This document shows, one piece after another, positions 50,759 through 59,631 of a DNA stretch of 64,000 nt. The position numbers and the translations under genes are program-made. Source of the stretch: Levilactobacillus mulengensis (GTDB lineage: Bacteria; Bacillota; Bacilli; Lactobacillales; Lactobacillaceae); NCBI RefSeq assembly GCF_003946045.1, contig NZ_RHNW01000004.1, positions 151,931 to 215,930 on the forward strand, given 5' to 3'. The number at the start of each line of letters is the position of its first letter. The first letter of the stretch is position 1. The notes under the pieces are model-generated. The model was not told the DNA's origin. It saw only the letters and a list, made by a program, of their open reading frames with translations, and ran no database searches.

Positions 50759-52162
50759 ATGGCACAAGAGGTTAAAACAGTTGCTAGCACCCAGAAGACG
50801 CCCAGCTTTGGGCGGGTCGAGGCCATTCCATTGGCTCATCGGCGGATGTCTAATTGGGATTTATTTGCGACTTGGATTGGCGCTAACGCCAATAACGGAA
50901 CGTGGTACATCGGTGGAGTCATCGCGGCCTGTGGTTTTGTCACGGCTTCGACGACTCTGGTGATTGTCGGCCTGATTTCCTATGCCCTGCTGGCGGTTGC
51001 CAGTTACATGGGATATTGCACCGGCGTACCAGCCATGGCGCTCACTCGCGCTTCATTTGGCTTGCGGGGGAGTCTGATTCCCTCTGCAATTAATGTGATT
51101 CAATTCATCGGCTGGGCGGCCGTGAATACGTTTATCGCCGCCACGTCGATCAGCTATATTTTTGGCGAGCTCTTTGGCTGGCCCCTGTATGGCAAGCCAG
51201 GCGGGACCTTTGGCCTGATTGTCGGCATTCTAATCATGAGTGTGCTGCATTTATTAAGTATTTCCTTGGGCGCGCGGTCAGTTCAATTGATTGAACGGGG
51301 CGGCATCGTCCTGGTCGTCATATTCGTGCTGTGGGAATCCGTCGTGGTTTTCCGGACGGTCTCCTTTCACGAAATTTTGGCGTGGCAAGCGCCAACGAGT
51401 CTCCAGATGTCTTCGGGGATGGCGGCCGATACGCTAGCTGCCTTTAACTTGGCGTGGGTCACGGCGGCCTCGGACTTTAGTCGCTTCACGGCCAAGAAGT
51501 CTGCGGCAACTACGGCGTCATTTCTGGGAGCCAACGTGGGATTATTCTGGTTTGCCTTCATTGGCTTATTTGCCACGATTGGCACGGCGGTCTCGCTAAA
51601 CCATTTCGACCCCAATAATTCGGACCCTAGTACGGTTGCGGCTAAATTGGGACTGGGCGTGATTGCCCTGTTGGTCATCGTGCTCACGAGCACCACGGCC
51701 AATGCCGTCAACTTAATGTCGGCGGGCTCGGCCCTGACCAACATGACGCACCGGCTGTCGTTGAACGTGAGTCTGTGGTTGGTGACGATTGCGGCCACGT
51801 TAGTCACGTTCATTCCGGTGTACCTGGCCAGCTTCCTGGATGTGTTCGAGACCTTCTTAGATGGTATTGGCATGTTCCTCGGACCAGAAATTGCCGTGTT
51901 CTTAGTGGATTATTTTTTCTTGAAACGCAAGGACTACCGCTTAGGCGAGTTCACCAAGATTCGGGGGGCCTACTGGTATGCCCATGGGGTGAACTGGGTG
52001 GCGGTCGCCAGTTGGGTGCTCGGCGTTGTCGCATACTGGGGCTTGAAGCAGGTGCCAGTGATTGCGACCACGGTCGGGGCAACGTTCCTGGCAATGGCCA
52101 TCACGGCGGTCATTTACTGGGCCGGGATGCGGCTAACCCAGAAACAATCGATTCACGCGTAA
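50759..52162 (+). CDS. NCS1 family nucleobase:cation symporter (CodB-like permease)
   Basis: This 467-residue protein of 12 helices has NCS1 family features: RRMSNWDLFATWIGANANNGTWYIGG at the start of helix 1, the GLRGSLIPSAINVIQFIGWAAVNTF region, and DFSRFTAKK between helices. It likely imports cytosine, another nucleobase or a related heterocycle. It lies downstream of the nucleoside deoxyribosyltransferase, which supports a nucleobase role. It has its own structured leader and two terminators downstream. Confidence 0.87.
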   Translation: MAQEVKTVASTQKTPSFGRVEAIPLAHRRMSNWDLFATWIGANANNGTWYIGGVIAACGFVTASTTLVIVGLISYALLAVASYMGYCTGVPAMALTRASFGLRGSLIPSAINVIQFIGWAAVNTFIAATSISYIFGELFGWPLYGKPGGTFGLIVGILIMSVLHLLSISLGARSVQLIERGGIVLVVIFVLWESVVVFRTVSFHEILAWQAPTSLQMSSGMAADTLAAFNLAWVTAASDFSRFTAKKSAATTASFLGANVGLFWFAFIGLFATIGTAVSLNHFDPNNSDPSTVAAKLGLGVIALLVIVLTSTTANAVNLMSAGSALTNMTHRLSLNVSLWLVTIAATLVTFIPVYLASFLDVFETFLDGIGMFLGPEIAVFLVDYFFLKRKDYRLGEFTKIRGAYWYAHGVNWVAVASWVLGVVAYWGLKQVPVIATTVGATFLAMAITAVIYWAGMRLTQKQSIHA

Positions 52163-52229
52163 ACTTAACAGCCTAGTGGTGGGGCAGTGCCTCACAAACG
52201 GTGAACTAGGCCAATCAAACAACTAAGCT

Positions 52230-52263
52230 AACGCCCGTCAGTCCTTTGTTGGCGGGCGTTTTG
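52230..52263 (+). terminator. Intrinsic terminator of the NCS1 gene
   Basis: AACGCCCG pairs with CGGGCGTT, then T residues. Confidence 0.8.
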
Positions 52264-52280
52264 AAATATTCCGCTAACAG

Positions 52281-52329
52281 AAAACGCCTCATCCAAAGTG
52301 CCGTTAGGGCAAGTGGATGAGGCGTTTTT
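52281..52329. terminator. Second, near-perfect terminator hairpin
   Basis: AAAACGCCTCATCCA pairs with TGGATGAGGCGTTTTT, loop 18 bases. Confidence 0.8.
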
Positions 52330-52396
52330 AAACGTTGCTGATTAGTATTGTTGAAACTAGTGCGCCAGTCCAAAGAGACGGTACGGGTCAACCAAT

Positions 52397-52574
52397 GTCA
52401 GTGACCAGAGGCGGATCAAGGTGACCAGCTGTGTCGCTGGTCTAGGCTGGGTACCAGCCTAGACCAGGGGGCGACCTTTGAGACCGGTTTTGGGGCTCAA
52501 AGTCGAGGTGGAAGACCGGGCTTCAGTCTGGAACCGACCCCATAGCAGGCCACCTTGAATCCGCCGGCGGGAAC
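52397..52574 (-). repeat. Type 2 palindromic element, reverse copy
   Basis: CAAGGTGACCAGCTGTG pairs with CATAGCAGGCCACCTTG. Hairpins: GGTCTAGGCTGG..CCAGCCTAGACC, CTTTGAGACC..GGCTCAAAG and AAGACCGGGCTTCAGTCT. It lies at the 3' end of the ica-like operon. Confidence 0.88.
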
Positions 52575-52597
52575 GAGCTTAGTTGCGTTGTACCAGT

Positions 52598-53485
52598 CTA
52601 TTTTACAAGCCAATCACTGATGGAAGGCCAGCTTTCCCGGTTGATGATCAACCGGGGCGTTTCATTCAGATTAGTCTGACTGGAAACAATGCCGGAATCC
52701 AAGGTCGCGACCCAGTCCAAGTCCTGTTGGGCCAGGAAGTTGTTGATTTGGCGCGTTCCACCACCGTAAGGGTAGGCGAAAGACGTGGCTGTTACGCCGG
52801 TGTGTTCCTTTAATTCCGTGACCGAAGTGGCAAAGTCCTTTTGGAATTTACCGAAAGTGTGGGGTTCCAGGAAAACCGGTTGCATCTTACTGTCTAAATA
52901 GTGCATGTTGTGGGTGTGTAACCCCAGGGTCATCAGGTGCCCGGCTTCGTCTTGGGCGCCCTTGATCTGAGACCAGGTGGCCATTTGACTGCCTTCCCGG
53001 TAGCGGCCGGTGTTCCCCGTAATCACGAAGGTTGTGAACGGGAAGTTGTAGTGGCGCATGACGGGGATGGCGTTGTCAATCACGCTGCGGTCGATATCAT
53101 CGAAGGTCAGGACCACGTATTTTCCCTTGACTGGGCGGTGTGACTGCACCATCCGGGTCATGGTTGCGGCTGAGATGACCTTGACGTGATGTTTCTTTAA
53201 GAAGGCCATCTGCTTGGCAAACGCACTCGCAGGCACGTTGAATTCGTGAAGCTGCGAGTTGTTAGACAGCTTTTGGGCGATTTCCGTGGACATCGAATCC
53301 TTTAAGACCCGGTGATAACAGAAGACCATGATACCGTTCTTCATTTTTTCATAGCGGGCAGGCAGGGCGTAGCTTTCTTCTGTCTGATGTTGCTTGGCGG
53401 CTTGGCGGTCATAGGTCCAGCCCAGGGTAAAAACCAGGGTCAGGAGCAAGACGACCAGTAGGCCTTGGCGGATGTGACGGCTCAT
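52598..53485 (-). CDS. icaB: Polysaccharide deacetylase, IcaB/PgaB-like (PNAG N-deacetylase)
   Basis: The start is ATG 53485, after AAGGAGG, overlapping the icaD-like stop by 4 bases. The 295-residue protein has an N-terminal membrane helix or signal (GLLVVLLLTLVFTLGWTYD) and a NodB-type domain (VVLTFDDID with the catalytic and metal Asp residues, LGLHTHNMHYL with metal His, and FAYPYGGG). It would partly deacetylate poly-N-acetylglucosamine on the cell surface. Last gene of the operon. Confidence 0.85.
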   Translation of the reverse strand: MSRHIRQGLLVVLLLTLVFTLGWTYDRQAAKQHQTEESYALPARYEKMKNGIMVFCYHRVLKDSMSTEIAQKLSNNSQLHEFNVPASAFAKQMAFLKKHHVKVISAATMTRMVQSHRPVKGKYVVLTFDDIDRSVIDNAIPVMRHYNFPFTTFVITGNTGRYREGSQMATWSQIKGAQDEAGHLMTLGLHTHNMHYLDSKMQPVFLEPHTFGKFQKDFATSVTELKEHTGVTATSFAYPYGGGTRQINNFLAQQDLDWVATLDSGIVSSQTNLNETPRLIINRESWPSISDWLVK

Positions 53486-53775
53486 GAACGGGCCTCCTTC
53501 GTCAGTTGATGCCACCGCCAACCGCAGTATACGGGGACGATGAGCAGTAGGATACCAATCAAAATCAAGAGACTATTGTTGGCGTGGGGCTGCAGGTTGA
53601 GCACCAGGTACAGGCTGACTAGGCCATCGCTGTACCACCCCAGGCTAAAGCTGATGTTGGCAAAAACGACCAGGGCCACGAAAACCCACAGGACAATTAA
53701 CAGGATGGCCCGGATAACGCGACTCGTGCGGCTCGTTTTGTGGCGAATAACTGGATCAAAATTTTGTAATTTCAT
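53482..53775 (-). CDS. icaD: IcaD/PgaD-like membrane subunit of PNAG synthase
   Basis: This 97-residue protein has two helices (AILLIVLWVFVALVVFANI, LLILIGILLLIVPVYCGW), the size and layout of IcaD. The sequence is poorly conserved in this family; the call rests mainly on size, topology and position between the IcaA- and IcaB-like genes. It begins 3 bases after the icaA-like stop. Confidence 0.7.
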   Translation of the reverse strand: MKLQNFDPVIRHKTSRTSRVIRAILLIVLWVFVALVVFANISFSLGWYSDGLVSLYLVLNLQPHANNSLLILIGILLLIVPVYCGWRWHQLTKEARS

Positions 53776-53778
53776 ATT

Positions 53779-54996
53779 TTATAACCCCCGGTCTGGACTA
53801 CGCCAGGTCCCCTTGCGTTGCGGACTAACGAAGTAAGATGCGATAGCGGACAGACAGCTGACCAGATTGACCATCCAGTAGTAGAGCACGTAAATGGGCA
53901 CTAGCAGTAGTTCTGGGCCAGCGAGTCGCGCGGTCATTTGGGAAGCCAGAAAGCCGACGGTAAATTGAATACCGCTCAGACACAGCAGAATGATCAGCAA
54001 GTTGCCATCTAGTGATAAATCGTGCAAGAACAGCAATTTAATGCTGTAAATCAGGACACTGAGTGCCGTGGAAATGGCCCACAGGTTGCTGACAACGGTC
54101 TCTAATAGCAGGAAACGTTGGCCCCAAGGATTACGGTAGAAGCCACGCCAGTTAGTTACCAGAACTTCCAAACCACCCCGTGACCACCGCTGGCGTTGCT
54201 TCAATAGTCCCCGTAAACGTTCAGGAACCAGAATCCAGCACATCGCGCGTGGTTCGTAGGCAACGCGCCAGTGGTGACGGTACATCCGCCAGGTGATATC
54301 AATATCTTCGGTCATGACGGCCGGATTCCAGCCGCCCACATCCTCTAAGGCCGCGCGGCGAAAGGCCACGATGACCCCAGAAACGGTGGTAATCGAACCG
54401 GTCAGGTAGGCCTGGGCCTTCTTGATGAGGTCGATCACGCCGATGTATTCCAACAGTTGGAGGCGACTCAGTAAGTTGGAGCGATTACGAACGACGGGCT
54501 TCCCGGTCACGGCACCGTAATCGGGCTGTGAGGTCAGCGTGGTCATCAGTTGCGTAACGGCGTCGGGTGCCAGTAAACTATCGGCATCGATGCCGATGAT
54601 GTAGTCTCCCTTAGCGGCCTTAAGCCCTTCGTTTAGGGCATTCGCCTTGCCTTGATTGACGGGCAAAGCCACAATGGTGATGGCGATGTTAGCCCATTGT
54701 TGTTTCAATTCTGCCATAACACTTAGCGTATTATCGCTGCTACAGTCGTCGATGAGTACCAGCTCGTATCGTTCATAGTTTAATTCTGCTAAAGAACGGA
54801 CGGCGGCTTGTAGAGTCTCCGCTTCGTTGTGGGATGGGACTAGGATCGAGACGAAAGGTGCCGTCTTCTCGTTTAAGAGAGTTCGGGACTGACGTCGGCG
54901 AAATAGCCCAGAAAACAGACAACCCGTGATCCAAATGATGGAAACAAAGATTGGATACCCGATCACGAAAGCGGCATTTAGCTTGTTAAACCACAT
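53779..54996 (-). CDS. icaA: Poly-beta-1,6-N-acetylglucosamine synthase, IcaA/PgaC-like glycosyltransferase
   Basis: This 405-residue processive GT2 enzyme (IcaA is about 412) has an N-terminal helix, VLIDDCSSDNT (nucleotide-sugar binding), GIDADSLL (DxD metal site), TEDIDITWR (catalytic Asp) and the QRQRW product-binding motif. C-terminal helices form the export channel. It makes PNAG-type exopolysaccharide. GGGGAG precedes the ATG. The operon is icaA-icaD-icaB-like, without an icaC homologue. Confidence 0.88.
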   Translation of the reverse strand: MWFNKLNAAFVIGYPIFVSIIWITGCLFSGLFRRRQSRTLLNEKTAPFVSILVPSHNEAETLQAAVRSLAELNYERYELVLIDDCSSDNTLSVMAELKQQWANIAITIVALPVNQGKANALNEGLKAAKGDYIIGIDADSLLAPDAVTQLMTTLTSQPDYGAVTGKPVVRNRSNLLSRLQLLEYIGVIDLIKKAQAYLTGSITTVSGVIVAFRRAALEDVGGWNPAVMTEDIDITWRMYRHHWRVAYEPRAMCWILVPERLRGLLKQRQRWSRGGLEVLVTNWRGFYRNPWGQRFLLLETVVSNLWAISTALSVLIYSIKLLFLHDLSLDGNLLIILLCLSGIQFTVGFLASQMTARLAGPELLLVPIYVLYYWMVNLVSCLSAIASYFVSPQRKGTWRSPDRGL

Positions 54997-55213
54997 AACT
55001 TATTATTCTCCCCTAGAATTTAACCTTATTAATTAGCGGCTATCAGCATACCACAGCTAGGGATTGAAAATAAAGGTTAAAATGAAAAATGACGAAATCC
55101 TAACCTTTCATAAATTAAATTTTGAAAGCTGCCGGTTGCGAGCGGTGTTGAACACTAGTTACCGGTCGCCGTGGTAAAATATAGGTGGAATTGAAAGAGA
55201 AAGGGTGAGCAAA

Positions 55214-55456
55214 ATGATGCAGGAAATGCCGATTCTACCATTGATTGAACGGCTGACTGAGGGCGAGAGCGTGACGTTGTCCACGGACAAGGGCCAAGAC
55301 GTCCGCGTTTCACCAGAAGTCGTTGCCGGTCAACTCACGGGAAACTTTGTCAGCACGATCCTCCCAGGCATTCGTTACGACGATGCCCGGATTATTCTGA
55401 AAGAAACTTTAGCGAAATTTGATGAACAGGGCGTTACTGTGACCAGTATCGATTAG
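55214..55456 (+). CDS. Small soluble protein of unknown function
   Basis: The start is ATG 55214 (AAAGGG 8 bases upstream); GTG 55205 overlaps the ribosome binding site. The 80-residue acidic protein begins MMQEMPILPLIERLTEGESV and contains DVRVSPEVVAGQLTGN and DDARIILKETLAKFDEQG. No family is recognised. It is divergent from the ica-like operon and followed by a terminator. Confidence 0.6.
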   Translation: MMQEMPILPLIERLTEGESVTLSTDKGQDVRVSPEVVAGQLTGNFVSTILPGIRYDDARIILKETLAKFDEQGVTVTSID

Positions 55457-55469
55457 ATTTATCCGTGAT

Positions 55470-55515
55470 TGCCCCTGAGTCGGTGGGAGAGTATTCCCGC
55501 GGCTCAGGGGCTTTC
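55470..55515 (+). terminator. Intrinsic terminator
   Basis: GCCCCTGAGTCGGTGGGA pairs with TTCCCGCGGCTCAGGGGC, then TTTC; strong stem but short T-run. Confidence 0.7.
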
Positions 55516-55544
55516 GCCATATTAAGTACAAGGGGGAGAGCGCG

Positions 55545-57014
55545 TTGAAAATTGATTTTGCCATTTTAAATGATCGCGCTATTTTAAAAATTCGGTTACT
55601 AACGTTTATTCGGGATCATCATGGGGCCTTTAGCCTAACGGACTTCGCCACGTTGGTCGACCTGAGTTATTCGCGGGCCTACCACGTTGTCTTGAGCTTG
55701 CGAGAAGACTTAACGGCCTTGGATCAAACGGCGGTGCTGACGAAGGATACGTTGGTCACCACTGTCAGCATGGATACCTACCGTCACTGGTTGTATCAAC
55801 AGAGTATTCCGTACCAGGCCTTGCTAGCAACGCTTAGGCAACCGGATTTGTCACTGCAAGCCTTCTGTCAGGAACACGGCATCAGTTCGTCAACCTTTAA
55901 CCGGCAAATGCGGCCGCTGCGTGACGAGCTGTCCCAGTATAATTTGCAGATGGCGGTCAAGCCGATGGGGATGACCGGCAACGAGGCGTTGATTCAGCTG
56001 TTTTATTTCATGGTGTTGACGTCAACGTTGACACCAATCACGGAGCTGCCTAGGTTGTCTGAGGACCTGCAACCGCTGGAAACGGCCATTGCGCGGACCT
56101 ACACGACGTCGGGGCTGTATCAGGACTCGCCTAGTCTGCAACGTCGCCGGGAACTGATGATGACCGTCGCGCTTCTGCGATTGGGTCAGGGCCACCGTTA
56201 TCGCAAATTACGCTTGCCGCTGGGGCATCTGACGGACTTACGGCCACTGGCGGAGCTCTTCCAGGAAAGATTGGGGGACACGCCGCTGCAGGCCTTGACC
56301 GAGTTGGCCACGCTAGATTACTTGGTGACCAGTTCGCCTTATTTTGTCCGGGCTTTGCGACCGGCCGCCTTGGCGCGACTTTATCGGGGCCTCCGGCAAA
56401 GTCACGGGGATTATCAGTTAGCACCCGGGATTGCGACGCTGGCTGATTTTGCGACCGGGAAAAATTGGTTCGCCAATTGGCTATTCTCACTATGTCAATT
56501 TATGTTGCTGTTCCGCGTTGACCCGTTGCTGCGACCAGAAATCACCGCGCTGTATCAACCAACGCCGACCTCAACGGCTGCGGCCCGCGAGATTGCTAAG
56601 GAAATGGGCAAACTCTATCCCGGCCAAGTTGGCCCCATGGACCTGCGGCTGGTGCAGAAATTTTTAAGTAAGTACACGAACGGCCTGACCCTGACGGCCG
56701 CCAAGGTGGAAATCTTGGTGACCTACGACATGATCGGCGTGACCACCGACATCTTTAATCGCTTGCTGAGCGGGGTGGTCCACCTGAGTCTGCTAACGAA
56801 CGAGACCCGGATTGATCCGGATGACCGGGATAAATATCTGGTCGTCTATGGCGTTGACCCGTTGGCCAAGGAGTTTGCGGAGCAACATCAGGTGGAGGCG
56901 TTTCATTGGGTCAAGGAGCTGGCCTATGGGGAGAACTTGGACCGGCTGATTCGGAAGCTGCGGCACCACGAGCTGTCCATCTTCGCCCTCAACTTCGACA
57001 ACCGCCCAGAATGA
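55545..57014 (+). CDS. Mga-like helix-turn-helix regulator
   Basis: This 489-residue protein starts with TTG 55545, after AAGGGGGAGAG. The N-terminal half has two helix-turn-helix regions (SLTDFATLVDLSYSRAYHVVLSLREDL, and LQAFCQEHGISSSTFNRQMRPLRDEL). The middle is helical and PRD-like, and the C-terminal part from about 410 resembles an EIIB-like fold (KYLVVYGVDPLAKEFAEQHQVEAFHWV). This is the Mga/AtxA layout. Such regulators link sugar phosphotransfer to surface or virulence genes in streptococci; the targets here are unknown. Confidence 0.8.
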   Translation: MKIDFAILNDRAILKIRLLTFIRDHHGAFSLTDFATLVDLSYSRAYHVVLSLREDLTALDQTAVLTKDTLVTTVSMDTYRHWLYQQSIPYQALLATLRQPDLSLQAFCQEHGISSSTFNRQMRPLRDELSQYNLQMAVKPMGMTGNEALIQLFYFMVLTSTLTPITELPRLSEDLQPLETAIARTYTTSGLYQDSPSLQRRRELMMTVALLRLGQGHRYRKLRLPLGHLTDLRPLAELFQERLGDTPLQALTELATLDYLVTSSPYFVRALRPAALARLYRGLRQSHGDYQLAPGIATLADFATGKNWFANWLFSLCQFMLLFRVDPLLRPEITALYQPTPTSTAAAREIAKEMGKLYPGQVGPMDLRLVQKFLSKYTNGLTLTAAKVEILVTYDMIGVTTDIFNRLLSGVVHLSLLTNETRIDPDDRDKYLVVYGVDPLAKEFAEQHQVEAFHWVKELAYGENLDRLIRKLRHHELSIFALNFDNRPE

Positions 57015-57033
57015 CGGTGTTGGTCTTTGTATT

Positions 57034-57287
57034 CGCCTCCGGGCTGGTGAAAATGGGCCTGGTCGTGTCCGCTCCCGCCGGCGCGCTCAAGGGGCCCTGC
57101 TATGGGGTCGGTTCCAGCCTGAGAAGCGGGCTTCCACCTCAACTTTGAGCCAAAAGGCGGTCTCAAAGGTTGCCCCGTGGGCTAGGCTGGGAAATTACCC
57201 CAGCCAAGACCACCGACACAGCCGGGCGCCTTGGCGCGCCTCTGGTCACTTCTGCGACTGGCCCAGTTTCACCAGCCCTGCGGCTAA
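57034..57287 (+). repeat. Chimeric element: type 2 core inside type 1 ends
   Basis: Type 1 ends CGCCTCCGGGCTGGTGAAAA and TTTCACCAGCCCTGCGGCT enclose a complete forward type 2 core (GCGCGCTCAAGGGGCCCTGC, ACTTTGAGCC..GGTCTCAAAG, CTAGGCTGGG/CCCAGCCAAG, CGCCTTGGCGCGCC). The rest of the 775-base gap holds a terminator and a type 3 copy. Confidence 0.82.
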
Positions 57288-57549
57288 CATCGACTGAGCC
57301 CAGTCATTGTGCGGTAGTTGGTTTCTTGTGGCCAGATTGCGTTGGTATGGAGTGTCTATAACACACAAGTTACATTGGCAACTTCAGTATCTTTTTACAA
57401 TTTGACCTATTTTGCTACTTTAATGAGAGTAAATTGATTTAATTCTTGAATCTGTAGGCAGCTAATTGGTGGGCTAGTGGCAACGGTCGTGCCGTTTAAT
57501 TCTATTGACCAAGAAAGATTTTACGCAGTCAACTGAGTTTACCTAAACC

Positions 57550-57579
57550 AAGGGCCTGGGAGCAAAACCGGGCCCTTTT
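57550..57579 (+). terminator. Intrinsic terminator
   Basis: AAGGGCCTGG pairs with CCGGGCCCTT, then TTTG. Confidence 0.7.
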
Positions 57580-57597
57580 GTTAGGCCATTTTATCTG

Positions 57598-57722
57598 GGC
57601 GAAACGTGGAACAACAGGCAGCCGGTTCCGCTTAAACCCGATGACCAAACAATCCAAGACCAGGGTTATTCGGTTATCAGCCTTAATGCTCGCCAGCTAA
57701 CCGCCCGTTGTCCCACTCTTTT
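57598..57722 (-). repeat. Type 3 palindromic element, reverse copy
   Basis: The minus strand reads GGGACAACGGGCGGTTAGC, TGGCGAGCATTAAGGC, inner GATAACCG/CGGTTATC-like arms, TTTAAGCGGAACCGGCTG, and ends CCACGTTTCGC. It matches the copies at 28.1-28.3 kb. Confidence 0.75.
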
Positions 57723-57789
57723 TTACGTCGTATCAGAATTCACCAAAATGCGGTAGAATAGGAGTCAATTAGTAACGGGAGGTGGCGCC

Positions 57790-59151
57790 ATGACGCCAGC
57801 AGCATTTAGTACGGGACGGGTCCAGGTCAACAAAACCATCGATGAGCTTCGGCGGATGGGGAAGGCGGCGCGGATGCAGGTGCCGTTTGAACAGTTAGGG
57901 TCCTACACGCCAACGGATCGGGATAGCAATCAGATGATGGACCGTATTCGCCAGCTTTTGATTCCGGAACTCTTACCGGAACGGACGCAGCGGATGGGGG
58001 CCTCAGCGTTTGCCTTTTTCCGGGGGACGGCCGAACTGATGGAAGCCGATTTGAGTGCCCAGCCGGATTCCACGATTGCGACCTTTATTTGTGGGGATGC
58101 ACACATCGGGAACTTCGGGTTTTATGCGTCTCCAGAACGCCGATTGTTATTTGATCTGAACGACTTTGACGAGGCGGGTATCAACCCGTGGGAGTGGGAT
58201 TTGAAACGCCTGCTGGTGAGTGTATTACTGGCGGGGCAAGCCAACGATTTCAAGGATAAAAAATTAAAGCAACTCTTGCCAATGGTGGCGGCTAGTTACC
58301 GCAAGAGCATCAAGCAGATGTTTGCGCAAACCACGCTGAACCGCTTTTACCCCATGAATGAAGTGGAGAAGCTGGTGCAGGCGAGTGCGTTGGACGAGGA
58401 CAGTTCCAAACTACTGACGTCCATCGTGGGTCGTGCCAACAAGCGGGACTCCGAGCAAGTGGTCCGTAAGTTTACGACGCTCGATGTGCGGGGCAACCTG
58501 TGTTTTCGGGAAAATGCCCCACGGACGACCCACGTGGCCGATGACTTCACGAGCCACATTGCGGCTTACTTCTCTGCTTACCGCCAAACGTTGCGCCCCG
58601 ACGTGAACCTCCTACTGTCGCAGTATCACATCACGGATGTGGTTCGGCACAGTGTGGGTGTCGGTAGTTTTGGCTCGCGGTGTTACCTGGTCTTGTTGAC
58701 CAGCATCGATGGGTCACACCTGGTTCTCCAGGTGAAGGAAGCCTTGCCAACGCGGCGCAAAGGGAGCCAACAAGCCACCCACATCACGGTGGCCCTGGAA
58801 CAAACGGAAGGCGAACGAATCGTCGACTGTCAAAAGATTTTACAGTCCGCCTCTGATCCCTTCCTGGGGTATTTCGCCGGCGCCGAACAGAGCTTCTACG
58901 TGCGGCAATTCCGAGATATGAAGGAATCTGTCGACTTAACGCAGTTAGACTGGGACCAATTCCAAACGTACGCCAACACCTGCGCCTGGACACTAGCCAT
59001 TGCACACTGCCAAAGCCCAACCGCAGCCATGATTCGCGGCTACCTAGGCAACGGCAAGCAGTTCGACGAGTCCCTGGCAGATTTCGCCTGGGCATACGCG
59101 GAGCAGGTCCAAAAGGATTACCAATCTTTCGTTAGTTACCGTCTGGCATAA
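57790..59151 (+). CDS. DUF2252 family protein
   Basis: This 453-residue protein has the family hallmarks MGASAFAFFRGTAELM, FICGDAHIGNFGFY, LLFDLNDFDEAGINPWEWDLKRLLVS and the C-terminal SYLVLLTSIDGS-like and YVRQFRDMKES segments. DUF2252 proteins have a kinase-like fold (family knowledge), but the activity is unproven. CGGGAGGTGG precedes the ATG. Single gene. Confidence 0.85.
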   Translation: MTPAAFSTGRVQVNKTIDELRRMGKAARMQVPFEQLGSYTPTDRDSNQMMDRIRQLLIPELLPERTQRMGASAFAFFRGTAELMEADLSAQPDSTIATFICGDAHIGNFGFYASPERRLLFDLNDFDEAGINPWEWDLKRLLVSVLLAGQANDFKDKKLKQLLPMVAASYRKSIKQMFAQTTLNRFYPMNEVEKLVQASALDEDSSKLLTSIVGRANKRDSEQVVRKFTTLDVRGNLCFRENAPRTTHVADDFTSHIAAYFSAYRQTLRPDVNLLLSQYHITDVVRHSVGVGSFGSRCYLVLLTSIDGSHLVLQVKEALPTRRKGSQQATHITVALEQTEGERIVDCQKILQSASDPFLGYFAGAEQSFYVRQFRDMKESVDLTQLDWDQFQTYANTCAWTLAIAHCQSPTAAMIRGYLGNGKQFDESLADFAWAYAEQVQKDYQSFVSYRLA

Positions 59152-59347
59152 TCGTCCACCACGATGCTGTGGTGCGTGGTATAATGTAAGCGGATACATT
59201 ACTGATATAGGTGCATCTAACTGCATTGGGATCCCCACAGTTTTGGGAATTCTTCCAATCAACAGTCATAGGTTTATCGGTAAATGAGCCATTTGATGAG
59301 TGCAATATGCTGGTTAGTTTTTAGGTCAGTGAGAATGAGCGGTCAAT

Positions 59348-59541
59348 GTGAGTGACCAGAGGCGGGTCAAGGTGCTTAGCTGTGTCGGTGTTCTTAACTG
59401 AGTGATCTTCTCAGTTTAGAACATGGGACGGCCTTGGAGACTCGCGGTCTTTAGCGAGGCTTCAAGACGAGGTGGAAGACCGTCCCGCAGGCTGGAACCG
59501 TGCCCCACAGCAGGGCACCTTGAACCCGCTGACGGGAACGG
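59348..59541 (-). repeat. Type 2 palindromic element, reverse copy
   Basis: GTCAAGGTGCTTAGCTGTG pairs with CACAGCAGGGCACCTTGA. Hairpins TTCTTAACTGAG/CTCAGTTTAGAA, CTTGGAGACTCGC/GCGAGGCTTCAAG and AGACCGTCCCGCAGGCT. Nothing else is seen in the 480-base gap except a TATAAT near 59179. Confidence 0.87.
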
Positions 59542-59631
59542 ACAGCACCACCCTCTATTTTTACTGTCCTGTGGAACGAAAGTCAGCATCTATTAAGAAA
59601 ACCATCAAATGTGGAGAAGGAAGTGGGGAGT

